From Meconema thalassinum (taxonomy: Eukaryota > Arthropoda > Insecta > Orthoptera > Tettigoniidae): a stretch of 64,000 nt of DNA. The first letter of the stretch is position 1; the number at the start of each line of letters is the position of its first letter. The translations under genes and the position numbers were made by a program. Location: NCBI GenBank assembly GCA_946902985.2, contig OX336393.1, forward strand, positions 361,008,779-361,072,778. Reading direction: 5' to 3'. Below, in pieces: positions 23,736-35,540 of this stretch. Below the pieces are notes generated by a model. The model saw only the letters and a program-made list of their open reading frames with translations. It was not told the origin of the DNA and did no database searches.

Positions 23736-25064
23736 ATTAGCAAGGTGGATTTCACAATTAAGTTACATATTATTATAATGTGTTCTAATTTGTATACACG
23801 TACATAATACCCATACGTAATTCACGAACCCGAATAAACAAAACTAACTAGCCTGACATAACGAGATTCAAACTGCGAATCAAAATATAAACCCCAATTG
23901 TACGGACTACAACATTTATGTAGTTAGATAACTTTGTAATATTTATTACCTTTACCTCAACTCGGAGATCAGGATCTGTTGATGACTGCTTGAGGGTCGA
24001 AACGCGTATTTATAATAATTGCCACATTATAATAGTGATCATAACTAATACATGTAATTGTTTCCAGGAGTATAGTTTACTTTTTTCTTCAGATATAATA
24101 GGCTATACATTGCACCCCACCCAGTCATGGGGAAAATTCATGTTGACCAACTGAATAGCTAAAACTGGCAACAGAAATAGATATTGCACGGATTGTCTAA
24201 CATCTAGATTACACTGTATTTGACATCGTTAGTAATATTATGACGTATAATATAATTTATAAAGTTTCAGTAACAAACATTGTATGAATATTCATCTCTT
24301 ATTTCAATCAACAAAAGAACCAGACTCAAGACATTCCCTATTCTGAGGATTGCCTTCCCGCAATAAAAGAGGAATTGGCATGGCTTTTCTCGGGTTAAAA
24401 CCTTATTAGTCTTGCGTGTCAAGCAGTTGTTCCACAATACTCAACATGCAGATTTAGCGAAAATAATTTTGAAGACGAGAAATCCATTTCCCTTGTCTTC
24501 TCTTCTCTTCTCAAGAGGAGAAAGTTGTACGAGTGGGAAGGAAGGCAGAGAAACTTTTGATGTTGAGGGAAGGAAGCCTTCAGACAGCTTGGTTGTTGAC
24601 AAAGTCATGAATTGTTCCTGCTAGTGTCACCCGCCTTTGCTTCCACACTCCCTTAGCTTACTTAGCCCAACTTGGTTCTGAATTACGCGTCTAAGTAGCG
24701 GAGGAAGCTCATTGAATATTTATTTATACATTCTTGTGTATATTAGCAATATAAAGTTCTACTCTATGTTCTATAGCTAACTCAGCGTTTCTATATCTTC
24801 ACAGTCAAGTCGTCAACATTCGCCAAGAGTTGAAGAGATGATTTGAAGTGTGTTCTCAGTGCGTGAGAAATAGCTCACATTCAGAGCGATTTTGGTATGA
24901 CGTGTCAGTGACGTACAATGCAATACATTTTTGCTCTTCGATGTAGTGGTGATAATTAAATTCTTTCATGTATAAAAATGATGATAATGTTGTTTTAAGG
25001 GGCCTAACATCTAGGTTATCGGCCCCTAAGTCAAGGGGATAGTAAAAACGACAGTGAAATGGGA
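23736..25064. other. Unassigned spacer with possible repeat end
   Basis: No gene recognised. Positions 24990-25040 (ttttaaggggcctaacatct and following) look like the 3' end of an interspersed repeat, but no second copy is present in the window. Confidence 0.5.
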
Positions 25065-25690
25065 ACCACAACAACAAAAAATGTAGATGGAAAATATTTA
25101 CAAAATGTAACTCAGACTCAAAACACTCACAAAATGCAATTTAGAGTGGAAACACCTACAAAATGCAAGTTAGACGGAAATCACTCACAAAAATAATTTA
25201 GATTAAATACACCCAAGAAATGAAGATCAGATTCAAAATACCTACAAAATGCAAGTTTGATTCAAAATACTCACAAAATGCAATTTACATTGACAATACA
25301 TAGAAAATGCAAGTTAGGTTGAAAATACTGTACTTACAAAATGTAAGTTAGATTCAAAATACTCAAAAAATGCAATTTAGATTCAAAATACTTACAAAAT
25401 ACAATTGATATTCAAAATATCGGCCCTACATTCCAAACACTTACAAAATGTAATTGAGATTGAAATTACTTGCAAAATGAAATTTAAGTTGAAAATTCTT
25501 AAAAATTGTAATTTAGGTTGAAATTTCTTACAAAATGTAATGTAGATTCAAAATGCTCACAAAATGCAATTTTGAGTCAAAATACTAACAAAATGCAATT
25601 TAAATTGAAAATACAGACACCCAAAACGCAATACTTACAAAATGAAGTTTAGATTCAAAATACTAACAAAATGTAATTTAGATACACAGG
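25065..25690. repeat. 29-bp minisatellite
   Basis: Units of about 29 bp (acaaaatgcaatttagattc plus aaaatactc) repeat about 20 times with many substitutions and small indels. There are no distinct spacers, so it is not an interspaced-repeat array. Confidence 0.85.
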
Positions 25691-26100
25691 GGAGCCGATG
25701 CCCAAACCAGTGCTGGAACTTTAAAGAATAGCAGGAATGAGGAGAGGGTCCGCCCCAAAGGCAATGCGAAAAGAGGGGGGGGGGTGAAAAACCGGACCCA
25801 GCTGGGGAATTCCTTGGGGTCACCAACTATCGAACTCACCAGCCGTCAGACCTTGAGGGTATTTTGAAGAGAAAAAGAAGGCTGATCCCTCGAAGAATGA
25901 GGGATAAGGAAAGATGAGAGAGGGCGGGAAAGGAAGAGATTCCCTAGGCTTCGGATAACCTAATACCGTCGGGGTCGGGAAACAACAAGAGTTGACCAAG
26001 AGAGGTCGACAAGAAAGAAGACCGAGAGGAGCCGGGCACAAGTAAGTGGAAGCAATGCCCGACTCAGCTGGGGTCCCGTCGCCGCCAACCCACGTCCCAC
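25691..26100 (-). other. Probable LINE UTR fragment
   Basis: This is a GC-richer block with sharp composition edges. The minus strand reads cgtgggttggcggcgacggg, then ctgagtcgggcattgcttcc and cccgacggtattaggtt. From general familiarity it resembles the 3' UTR of insect non-LTR elements. No second copy or coding sequence in the window supports this, so it remains a guess. Confidence 0.35.
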
Positions 26101-26188
26101 TAGATGTGAGCCCCTGGGTGTTTTGTATTAAAATGAAATTTAAAATATTTGAAACAAATTAATCTGGATGCACACATTTTAATTGAAA

Positions 26189-26960
26189 CTAGATGAAACC
26201 CGTCAAAACATGACGGACAATGGAAAACAAATTTACTGAAGAAGCTTCTTATATAAGTTACTTTCTTTGTACGATTACTTTTTAGCACTATTGCAACTTT
26301 AAGGGCGTCAAAAGATAGCACTCTCAGCATTGCAACATGTTGCTGGTCATGACTGAAAACGTGATGAGATAAATGGCCCAATACGTTCATGAGTTTCTCC
26401 TTGAGCTTGATTGATTGTGATAAAGTAGGCCGAGCGAATAGGAAATTGTTGCCTATTAAAAGAAAATGTACTGTACCTGTAAGTGTTTTACCGGAAGGTG
26501 ATAAATCAAGTCGTAGGATTTGAGCTCTCGGCCTAATATTACTGCACCTATTATATCCGAATCCAAGCAATTTCTTACATATTTCTTACAATATATTACC
26601 ATATATGAGTCCTTGGGAAACGTTCAGATTTCTAAGGAGCATAACTATGGCTCAAACGTTCGGAGTATGTGGAGGCGAATCACTAATTCCAAGGAATTGA
26701 AAAATTCAATAATACCGAAATGAAGTAGCTGGCTTTCATCTTCAGTATCCAATCTGTTAACGCTGATGTATGTGTTTGAACTACTGGATATAAGTTCAAT
26801 GACTTTTAAATTAATATCATTACATTGTTGCAGCTTGGCAAATATTTTATATTCCAGCAGATCAATTTTACCCCCACAACAGTAAAGACCAAAGTAACCA
26901 CGCGTAGATTTTACGCAAGAAAAATACAATGTAGAAAAATGTTTACATTTGATCGTCAAA
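26189..26960 (-). pseudogene. Decayed Helitron helicase (Pif1-like) with 3' terminus
   Basis: Across several frames the minus strand reads CNDINLKVIELISSSSNTYI, then EFFNSLELVIRLHILR, MLLRNLNVSQGLIYGN, and finally VFSHDQQHVAMLRVLSFDAL followed by KVAI. The order matches the C-terminal third of Pif1-type helicases in Helitron Rep-Hel proteins: the EFLNSL block, MLLRNL block, and the FSHGQLYVALSRV-like last motif. Frameshifts near 26645 and 26570 and an altered last motif show decay. Downstream on the same strand, a perfect 6-bp hairpin (26200-26216) lies 7 bases before CTAG (26192-26189), followed by T. That is a Helitron 3' end placed where it should be. The 5' end was not found. Confidence 0.7.
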
Positions 26961-27436
26961 GACCTTACAGTACACTGTACTGCATAATATCTGGAATTGT
27001 TTCCGAAATGGCCTATTTATATTGGATTTTAAATGTGGCTTCGTATTATTCGATAACACTATAGTGTCCTGCAATAACGGAGCCGCTAAATATTAAATAG
27101 CAAATAATACTTCCATTGCCGAAATCAACAGCGTAGTTAGACTCAGTACTCTAAACAAATAATCATTAAACAATTGTCTTATACAATGAAGTTCAACATC
27201 CTTATAATTGTTCTTGCCAGCGAAATTTTTGGCAATATCTTGAAAACGCAGCTCAGAATGACGTTCTTCATTTTGTTATAAACAGTACGAAACTGCTCTA
27301 AATAAGCAATTTCCATCACCTGTTATAGGTTATGGCAGTGCATTTTTCAAGGGAACAAAGAATCACTTCGCCAACTACTGGGATCGCCAACTACTGGAAT
27401 GACCATAGGCCTATACTCAATACTCACTTCGGCAGT
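26961..27436. other. Unassigned spacer
   Basis: Could include upstream Helitron sequence, but no helicase motif is readable here. Nothing else recognised. Confidence 0.4.
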
Positions 27437-27840
27437 CACCCTAATGGAGGCAGTTTTTGAATTCTATGTCCCGTGCATGTCAAAAATCGTATTAACACAT
27501 GGAAGCCCACCCATTCTTGGCTATCGCCTCGGAGACACGGGTCACATTTACTGCTCTGCCAAGAAATTTAATTCTGGTCTGAGGGCAAAAACGGGGCACA
27601 TTCAGTCTCTTGAGGTATAACTAAGAAGAGGAAGGTTTAATTCCCACCTCGACAAACTTGGATGTGGATTTCCGTGGTTTCCCACTTCCACTCAAGGTAA
27701 ATACCGGGATGGTTCCTACCTTAAGGTCTTGGCCGTCTCCTTGCCATTTCCCACCTTAATTACAAATACACACAGTAATGCAGCCATCACAATAACACAG
27801 GTTATCAGAGAAAATTTTACACATACACACCAAAGTACAT
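27437..27840 (+). mobile_element. SINE-C copy
   Basis: The segments aagaaatttaattctggtct, then gaagaggaaggtttaattcc, tccgtggtttcccacttcc and ccatcacaataacacaggtt occur in SINE-C order. The head is decayed. The 3' end shares the catcacaat-taacac-ggttatcag module with SINE-A. Confidence 0.65.
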
Positions 27841-28145
27841 GCGGCTGAGTGACCACGATGTCGGAGCCCTTCAAACGAATTATGTTTGCCAAGTGTCTCT
27901 CATGGCGAAAGCAATTGTGGACACGCGCGAGTGCCTGGAAAACTACTTTTTTCTTTAATAATTTAAGAGTATATCGACGATGCATAATTATAACTTTTAG
28001 TCTAGGACGCTAATAACTTGACCACCGAAGCATTGGGAAGAAATTGCAATATTGAGGTACATAAACAACATAGCTTACACATTCAACTGTCAGTTAATGT
28101 TCTTCAACATTTCCCTTCTTAAATATTCCCCTCCTTTATAATTCT
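27841..28145. other. Unassigned spacer
   Basis: No gene or repeat recognised. Confidence 0.5.
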
Positions 28146-28726
28146 CCATCACGTGAAAACGCGCAATGTCTTGTGTTTTTATATCGATGCAATGTTGCTG
28201 CCATCTGTTGTCAGTTACTGGAACTATATGGGCGAGGTACTGCCATCTATTGTCACTTACTGGAACTGATTGCAGATATTCAAACGGCGTATTGAGGACA
28301 ACAGTTCTTTTGCTCACATGCTGTCATGCAATGGTAAAACGGAAATAAAACGTATTGAGAGGGAATGTAGAAATATGTATCTTTAACTGACATAAAACGT
28401 TACTAATGCTCCTTGATAAAACAATATTTAACTATCACATTAAAACGCGCCATGTCTTGTGTTTTAAATATATCGATGCAGTGGTGCTACCATCTGCTGT
28501 CAGTTACTGGAACTATATGGGCGATGTACTGCCATCTGTTGTTAGTTATAGGAACTGATTGCAGATATTCATACGGCGTATTGAGGACAACAGTTTGCTC
28601 TTTTGATCACATGCTGTTATGCAATGGTAAAACGGAAATAAAACTTATTGAGAGGGAATGTAGAAATATGTATCTTTAATAGACATAAAACCTTACTAAT
28701 ACGCCTTGATTAAACAATATTTCAGT
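28146..28726 (+). repeat. 289-bp tandem duplication
   Basis: Two consecutive copies share gaactatatgggcga (28221 and 28510), cggcgtattgaggacaacag, and agagggaatgtagaaatatg, 289 bp apart and about 88% identical by eye. Each copy has an inner pair of ~44-bp repeats containing gccatctgttgtcagttact. Confidence 0.85.
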
Positions 28727-28740
28727 GGTAAAAAAATAAA

Positions 28741-28825
28741 ATTACTGGCGAGGGCTGGGATCGAACCGGTGCTCCTTGAAACCACAGTCAGTCGCCTTAA
28801 CCACATAGCTAGACGCGCGTGTGTT
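28741..28825 (-). mobile_element. tRNA-like sequence, SINE head or tRNA relic
   Basis: On the minus strand, tagctatgtggttaaggcg resembles box A and ccggttcgatcccagc is a good box B. The ends do not pair as an acceptor stem and no second copy lies in the window, so a working tRNA is not supported. Confidence 0.45.
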
Positions 28826-29404
28826 CATCGGCAGACGCAACCATTCACTATATTCAAAAGCCGCTGTCTGAAGGAAATAATCCATTTCATTATCCCAAAA
28901 AATCAATGTTGTACATTCGTATACGTTCATACTGTTATTATATTTTATTGTCAGAACTTGGTTAATGTATGTTTTTAATTACATGGAAGCTTATTAAATA
29001 ACTTACATTTTAATGGCCTTCTCACCACCATTTTGTCATGAGCCCGGGCGGATTGTGCGCATGCGTGAGGGGCAAGAATTCTGCTATTTTCTATATTAAT
29101 TTAGAAATATACCGTAATATATTTGTTTATTTTAGAGACACTCTGCAAATCTAGAGACCAAGAGCTTTCGTAAGAGTGCTCTACGAAGTAAATCGGTTCT
29201 GTCGTTCTCTCAATCTCGTGGTAACAAAAATCACCTTACTGTTTTAAATATATAGATGTAAATGTTATTAAATAAATCCCCCAATAGTCAATAAATAATG
29301 TATATTATTTAGTTGGTTAGGGGGCCTTGAGAGTTCATTAACCAACAATACTACAACTGCTTAAAGAAAGATTTTAAGGTAAGCAAGACACCTTTGTTGT
29401 TAAG
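28826..29404. other. Unassigned spacer
   Basis: AT-rich; no gene or shared repeat recognised. Confidence 0.5.
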
Positions 29405-30240
29405 AGTCTTCAGTCTTTCGACTGGTTTGATGCAGCTTTTCATGCTTCCCTGTCCTGAGCTAATCGTTTAATCTCTACATAGCTACCACACCCCACATCC
29501 GGGGCAATGTGTTTAACTTAGGCCTATTCTAAACTTGGTCTACCCCTACAGTTCTTATCCTCGCCCTTCCTTCTAATCCTGGGTGTATTAGTATGTGTCC
29601 TACAAACCTATCTCTTCTCTTCATTAGCAGTCGCCAGAAACATCTCTCCTCTCCCAATAGTCTTAATACCTCTTCATCTCCCCATCTGATCTTCACATTC
29701 TCCTGTAACACCACATTTCAAACGCTTCAATTCTCTTTTCTGCTGCTCTAACAGTCCATGTTTCACCTCCATAGAGTGCCACGCTCCAGACAAAGGCCTT
29801 CAAAAATTACTTGCAAAAATTTAATATATATTCGATGTCAACAGATTTTTTTTTTGTAAAAATGCTTTCATTGCCGGAGCTAACTTAATTGTTATATCCT
29901 CTTTGGTCCGTCTATCACTGGTTATTTTCCTTCCTAAGTAACAGAAGTCACCTACAGTACTTCATTTACCTTTTCAGCTGCCAATTCGACATACATAGGG
30001 GTTTCTCATTTCCTTCGACTGTATTCCCATATTTTTGTTTTACATTTACGGTATTAATTTTCATCATGAATTCTTTCCTCAAGATAGAATCCATACCATT
30101 TAAAAACTCATTCAAATCCTCCGGTGTGTCGGGTGATGGTGTATTCTTGGAATACACGGTACGAGAGAATATAAAGTTTAATGCTCTTTGCTTGTTCATT
30201 CCTTCCTCTTTATCAAACACCAACAGTGATCTTCTATTTT
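29405..30240 (-). pseudogene. LINE-F copy 1, reverse transcriptase C-terminal part
   Basis: The minus strand carries PEDLNEFLNGMDSILRKEF and MMKINTVNVKQKYGN, the sequence just after the polymerase active site in APE-type LINEs, then RWGDEEVLRLLGEER, MKRRDRFVGHILIHPG and a basic terminus. The 3' UTR ends with the inverse of tcagtctttcgactggtttg. A second copy with the same end lies at 34665-35540. Frames change several times and the YADD-type active site is missing, so the copy is dead. Adjacent open sequence at 30196-30402 is not clearly LINE. Confidence 0.7.
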
Positions 30241-33200
30241 CTCTTTGATGGTCATGTCTCTTATGTCATTGTAAGTCTGTTCTAGATATATATCTTCCAT
30301 GACCCTCCTAGTGTCATCTAGCACCGAATCTCTGAAACTCCTCAATTCTTCCTGGTGCAAGAGGACTTCCTTTTCCATCTGGCCATCAGATCTCGTCACC
30401 ATCGCCAGCTATCAACCCTTTGAAGACCATTCATCAAGAAAAACATTTATTTTTGTAAAATTGTTTCATGTTTATGTGCAACCTCTTTGTTCCTCCCCTC
30501 TCTCGCCCGCTTCCCCCTCTTCTCCCCTCCCCCTACTGCCCTTCTCCGCGCGCGCAGCCAGCTCGCTTGGTCACTTCAGTTCTACACTTCTCCGCGTCGT
30601 GAGCAACCGCTCACTCACTCTCTTAAGTGCACTCAACTTCTTGTTGGTCATGCCGTCTAGGCTAGTGCTTTTCTGCGTCTAGCAGCTCTCACTTGTGCGC
30701 CGGCCGTCGACTCAGTTAAGGCTCAACTAGAGCTAGCCTCCTGACCTAACGAGGCATTCTTTAGATTCCACGCCATGTGGTAACTTTAAACATCAAGGAG
30801 AACCTCACTTTCGCCATGCAGCAAAGTTAAGTACAAACTTCAAGTTTTAACCTCATCTTCATGGTATTAACTTCTACATGCTTTTAACGATCTTTTATAG
30901 ACAGCGTGAGATTACTTATTTGGGGCAAAAATCATTCTTCGCGGGATTTGCCATGTTGATCTTTTGTCTGTCTAAGCCAACCCTAATAGAAAGTAGCTTT
31001 TCTTAAGCTATTTAAATGAGAAATCTTCTCATTACGTGGGATATTATCTAATACCCGCTGTCTATAAATTACCAAGCTAGTTCCTCCGCTGGATTAACTT
31101 TGACCCCATTCTTCTATTAGGACTGTTCTGGAACCTTCCAGATTCTGTATTCTATCTACAAGTCTTGCCGTTATGTATTTTTCACTCACTTGTGGGAATA
31201 CTATTTAAAATGAGGAATCTTCCTTATAAATTACTGCAATAGCGAATTTTCTTCCACCGTTGGATTGTTCTATGGCGTATTTAATTGTAATTCACAACTT
31301 TCTCAAGAAATAGACTCTCGCCTACCTAGTGCAACCAGTTATGTTTCATTTTCGCAATAACTTTCCTTCCCATAAACTTTCGTGTTTCTACAGTGAACTT
31401 TTCATCTATTTGAAAGACTATAGTGATAACTAGTGCTTGTTCCACTTTTCTACCGCGTCGCGATCGTCCGTTTACATTAAATAAGGCCATGAACATTGAT
31501 CCTAAATCCCAATGATCTTTCCTCAACCTTCTACTAACAAACCATATTAATAAAATTGTAACTTTTCTATAAGGTGTCACTCTAACGAAGTGCCCTTCCA
31601 TTTTGCTTGTTTATCATTAATTAATTTCTGTATAACTACGTGTTTTATACACGGTTCAAGCTTAGATTGTTTCTTCCCTATAATCAGGGAAAACAATTCT
31701 TTCAACTCTTGAGTGAGTTATTTTTAGGTCTCACGAAATGGAAACTGCCCCATTTGGCTTGTGATTCCTACTTAACCATAGGAGGTCGAGAACCTTCCTT
31801 TTGATTTTCTCTTCAGGTTTCACAGTAAGTGACCTGCCCTTATTTGTATAATAACCAACAGTAATTCAGCTTAAATATAAGAAGTTGTAGGAACTTCTAT
31901 CTTATTCTTCATGTTTTTCTTATTGTTATTTTCGAAGTTGTCACTCTTTCTAGAATATTCTCTCAGGAGTTTCTTAAAGTACACACCTTGTACTCTATTT
32001 ATTGTTAAATTTTTATTACTTCATTTGGTTTTTTTCTTGCAAAGATTTTAGAAAATATATAAGGTTCGAAACCTCATAAATTGTTAATTGCCTGGCGCAA
32101 ACGTTTAATGCTTTCTGAGGTCTGTGACCCCAAATTTGTTAACCAAATTGAAAATCTTTGTTAAACTTATCAACTTCTTTTGCCTTGTTAAATAAATTAA
32201 ATATTTGTTTTTGGATTTATCATTTCGCAAATACTACAGTTAGGCAAGATCCTGGCTTTCCTAACTCTTCCTCAGTTTATGTCATCGTTAATACAGAATA
32301 AATCTGTTACTATTTGTCTTGCCAGACTATCACCCTTCCCCATAGTATTCTTATGCATGCTTGAGAGGGAATACACTAAAGCCTTTCTCTGGCAAACCGC
32401 CCAAGTCTTAGCTGCGGTTCCCGTCAGCTTCGACCAAGTCCTTACCCATTTTAGGTATCAGAGAGCGGATTTACAGTGGCAACCGCCTTTAAGTGTATTT
32501 GAAGTTAAATTTATTACTTTTGTGGGACTCGCATCCTACTTTTCTATCCTTTTTCTCCAGTCCCAAACCCACCTCCTTTTCTTTAGCATCTTCCCTTGGT
32601 GGTTAGGTTATTCTTCAGCCAATAATCTACCCAGGTGAGATGACGGTGCCATCAGCAGATCGCAGAAATGAAATTATTTTTCCTTGAATCTTTACTCCTA
32701 TTTAGAATTTTTGTAAAAATTTCCTTAATTGCATGTTCAATGTATAGACACCTTGAACATAAAATCTTCACAGTTTATCAATACCATTCGTGGTTCCATG
32801 TGATGTAAGTATTAAAAACATTTATTATTATTATTTACGATTATTCCCCTTCAGGAGAGCGTGAGAACTTGAGCCAATCACAGCTTCACTTCCTTTTCCT
32901 CCCTTCTATAACTGGACTAATTTCGACCACAGTTGGTCTTCATCAGCAATCATAAGTTGTTGGAAGAAACTATTAAAAATATAAAATTGCTAGTGATTAA
33001 AACTATATGGTATTTGAAATTCTCTTAAAATGTTCGAAAACTATCGAAATCAGATGTGTTACAAAGTATATTTTCTGCTCATTACTGAACATATACCGTG
33101 AATTGCTCAATAGAACTTGATTGGTGTGCGCTCAAAAATGCATTCAAATGGGATAATTATAAAATAACAACTGAATTGTTTAAATTCAGGACCATGTGAG

Positions 33201-33594
33201 ATGAATGAACTAAGATTGCCATGACTACCTGATTTCCGCAACAGCTGCCGTTTCCCATATCACTGACAATCAAGATAAAAGGAAAATCCAATTTTACATA
33301 TCACTCCACCCGCCTTGTTATTTGCTCACATTGTATCACGAACCTTCCTGTCAGCAAATGACATGTTTTGTTATCCGGCTGACTGACTGGAACTCCTTTA
33401 CTTCCCGACTTGTCTTCTTCTTCAGTTTATTTCATCACAGTTAATAATATATATCACGAAAATGGAAATAATTCGTCTCACGAAACTGGAATAAAATAAT
33501 TGCGTAATATTCAAATGGATTTTTAAATAGACCATTGTCAAAAGATAGTAGAAATGGATTTTAAGGAGCTAACATCCATAGTCAGTCGAGGTAG
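30241..33594. other. Unassigned 3.3-kb region
   Basis: The longest frame not obviously due to composition is 32279-32638 (+, 119 codons), which has a hydrophobic stretch near its end (FVGLASYFSILFLQS) but no known domain and no visible splice context. The frames at 30299-30682 and 31326-31601 are likewise unrecognised. Positions 32900-32950 (ctaatttcgaccacagttgg) look like an interspersed repeat end. I cannot assign a function to any of it. Confidence 0.4.
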
Positions 33595-34285
33595 CGAAGT
33601 AGAGGCCTTGCGACATCGTGGTCATGTAGCCCCGTGTACAAGTGTGTGTGTACCGGGTGAGTTGCCGTGGTTGTTATGGCGTGGCTGCAGGCAGTCGCTC
33701 TCATCCGAGAGACGAGGAGGTTCGAATCCCCCCACCGACAACCTTGAAGATACCTTCTGTGGTTGCCCATCTTCCTTCCAGGCAAATGCCGGGTTGGTCG
33801 CTAAATTTCCAAAATTAAATTAACACTTTCCTTCTCAGACAACACTCCACACGCGACGGTCCTTGTAGCTCACCCCATGGGTGTCCGCATAGAAGCAGCT
33901 ACAAACTCTGGCGAGCCGAACATGTCCTCGGACACTCCCGGCACTAAACGCCATACGCTAAGAGAAAAAATGTGTGTGTGTAGAATTTGTGTGAAAACCT
34001 GTGCCACTGTGATGTCTGATCTAGTGTGTGTATTTGTTTGTAATTGAGGTAGGATTTGGGTAGGGCGCGGTGGTGGATTTAAGTTAGGTAGTAGAATTAG
34101 GAAACCACAGAAAACCACTTCCAAAGTGGTTGAGGTAGGAATCGAGCCCGCCTCATTTCAGGCTTGCCTCACGAGCCTGAGTGTACCCCCTTCCAGCCCT
34201 CAGAGCAGAATCAAATTTCCTTCCAGTGCCAGGAACCAAACTGGGGGTCTCCGTGGTGACTGGCAAGAATGCTAGTCGCTAAAGT
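33595..34285 (-). mobile_element. SINE-C copy split by SINE-D
   Basis: The right part (33971-34285) reads on the minus strand as a SINE-C head (gcgactagcattcttgc, tggttcctggcactgg) and body. The left part (33595-33651) is its 3' end, with ggggctacatgaccacg, a block also seen in SINE-A tails. SINE-D separates the two inside a (GT)n run. Confidence 0.7.
33652..33970 (+). mobile_element. SINE-D with GT target duplication
   Basis: The head gagttgccgtggttgttatg with aggaggttcgaatcccccc has a box A-like region and a near-perfect box B. The 3' half contains gctcaccccatgggtgtccg and ctcggacactcccggcact, and ends gccatacgctaag then an A run. The flanks are (GT)5 runs on both sides (33642-33651, 33971-33981). 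Its 3' module is the same as in the SINE-A copies at 48593 and 49341, although the head is different. Confidence 0.75.
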
Positions 34286-34664
34286 AGGTTTTCGAACAAA
34301 ATTATGTTTGATGGGAATATGAAAATAACCTTTTTATCTCCCTAAATCATTTTAAAATGGAAAAAATAAAGGAAATATAAACAAGTATTATTCAAAATTC
34401 AGTTGATGTTTTTTTAAGTTATTTTTTGTCCACATTTAGAAGATGGGACATGATGGTCACCAGTACCATGTACCGGGCTAACTATCTTCGCAGGCAACAT
34501 TTACTGTATATGAAATGGCATTCCAACCTAAAAAGAGCATATATAAGATATGCAATATATCAAAACTGCCGAAGAAGGATTATGCTTAGCTAATTCTAAG
34601 AATGAAACAATATTCAGTAAGACCCAGAGGGTCCCAGAAAATCACATTTTCTTGTTGATTGTGT
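34286..34664. other. Unassigned spacer
   Basis: No gene or shared repeat recognised. Confidence 0.5.
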
Positions 34665-35540
34665 ATTCAGTCTTTCGACTGGTTTGATGCAGCCGTCCAA
34701 ACCTCCCTGTCCTAAGCTAATCGCTCAGAAGCATCTACTCCCTCGCACGCGTCTTAATACCACTTCATTTGTTATCGTATCTACCCATCTGATCATCATT
34801 CTCCTGTAACACCACAATTCAAACACATTCTTCTTCACTGCTGTGCCAACAATCCAAGTTTCACTACCATAGAGCGCCATGCTCCAAACAAATGCTTTCA
34901 AAAATTACTTCCTATAAAATAAATCTGTATTTGAAGTCAACAGATTACTTACCTGTAGAAATGCTTTCCTTGCCAACATAATTATATTTCCTCTTTGCTC
35001 AATCCATCACTGGCTATGTTACTTCCTAGCAGAAGTAGCAGAAGTGTCCTTTTTTATCATTTTAAGTGATCTTGACGACTTCGTCGTTACGCTGAGGTCT
35101 GGCGTTACGTTACGGCGACGGGACGAAATGTACCGAGCATGCACTGAGGTGTGTGACGTTATAGTACCGCTTGAGCTCCCTCCTTTGCCTGCGTGCTCCA
35201 GTGAGCGTGACGTCATCCATCCAGCTACCTACTTTGACCTTGGTTTGCACTTGTAAATGGACTTTTAGTTCACGCAGTTCGCAGTATGATCATGAGGCTT
35301 TCACCCAGCATTTTTCAGCATTTGTAGCATTTGTAGCATTTAAAATGATAAAAAGTCTAGTCTTTCAGACTGACTATCACTCTTTTTTAGTCTTTTGCTT
35401 GCCAGTTTGACGTCAATAGGGGTTTCTGATTTCTTTCAGCTGCATTCTATAATTTTTGTTTCCTCAAGAAAGAGTCCGTACCATTTAAAAACTCATTCAA
35501 ATCTTCTTGAGAATCGGATAAGTTGACACTGTCATCATCA
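34665..35540 (-). pseudogene. LINE-F copy 2, interrupted by a MITE-like insert
   Basis: The 3' UTR (plus strand tcagtctttcgactggtttg at the left edge) and the scattered coding blocks match LINE-F copy 1 at 29405-30240 in the same order. Comparison of the two copies shows an extra ~310 bp in this one at 35049-35355. The LINE sequence resumes with caataggggtttctgatttc. The copy has no usable frame. Confidence 0.7.
35049..35355. mobile_element. MITE-like insert with ~16-bp inverted ends
   Basis: The ends are cttttttatcattttaa and ttaaaatgataaaaag, inverted copies that differ in T-run length. The segment is absent from the other LINE-F copy, which supports an insertion. No clear target duplication was seen, and AT-rich ends could match by chance. 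Confidence 0.5.

Noticed and set aside
25065..25690. Regular ~29-bp repeats that might be taken for a CRISPR array
   Set aside because: Repeats are directly adjacent and diverged, with no unique spacers, and all surrounding sequence is eukaryotic.
28741..28825. Possible tRNA gene on the minus strand
   Set aside because: Box A and B resemble a tRNA but the ends do not pair as an acceptor stem; a SINE head or relic is more likely.
32279..32638. 119-codon plus-strand frame with a hydrophobic segment
   Set aside because: No domain, no supporting neighbours and no visible splice context; kept only as a remark in the unassigned region.
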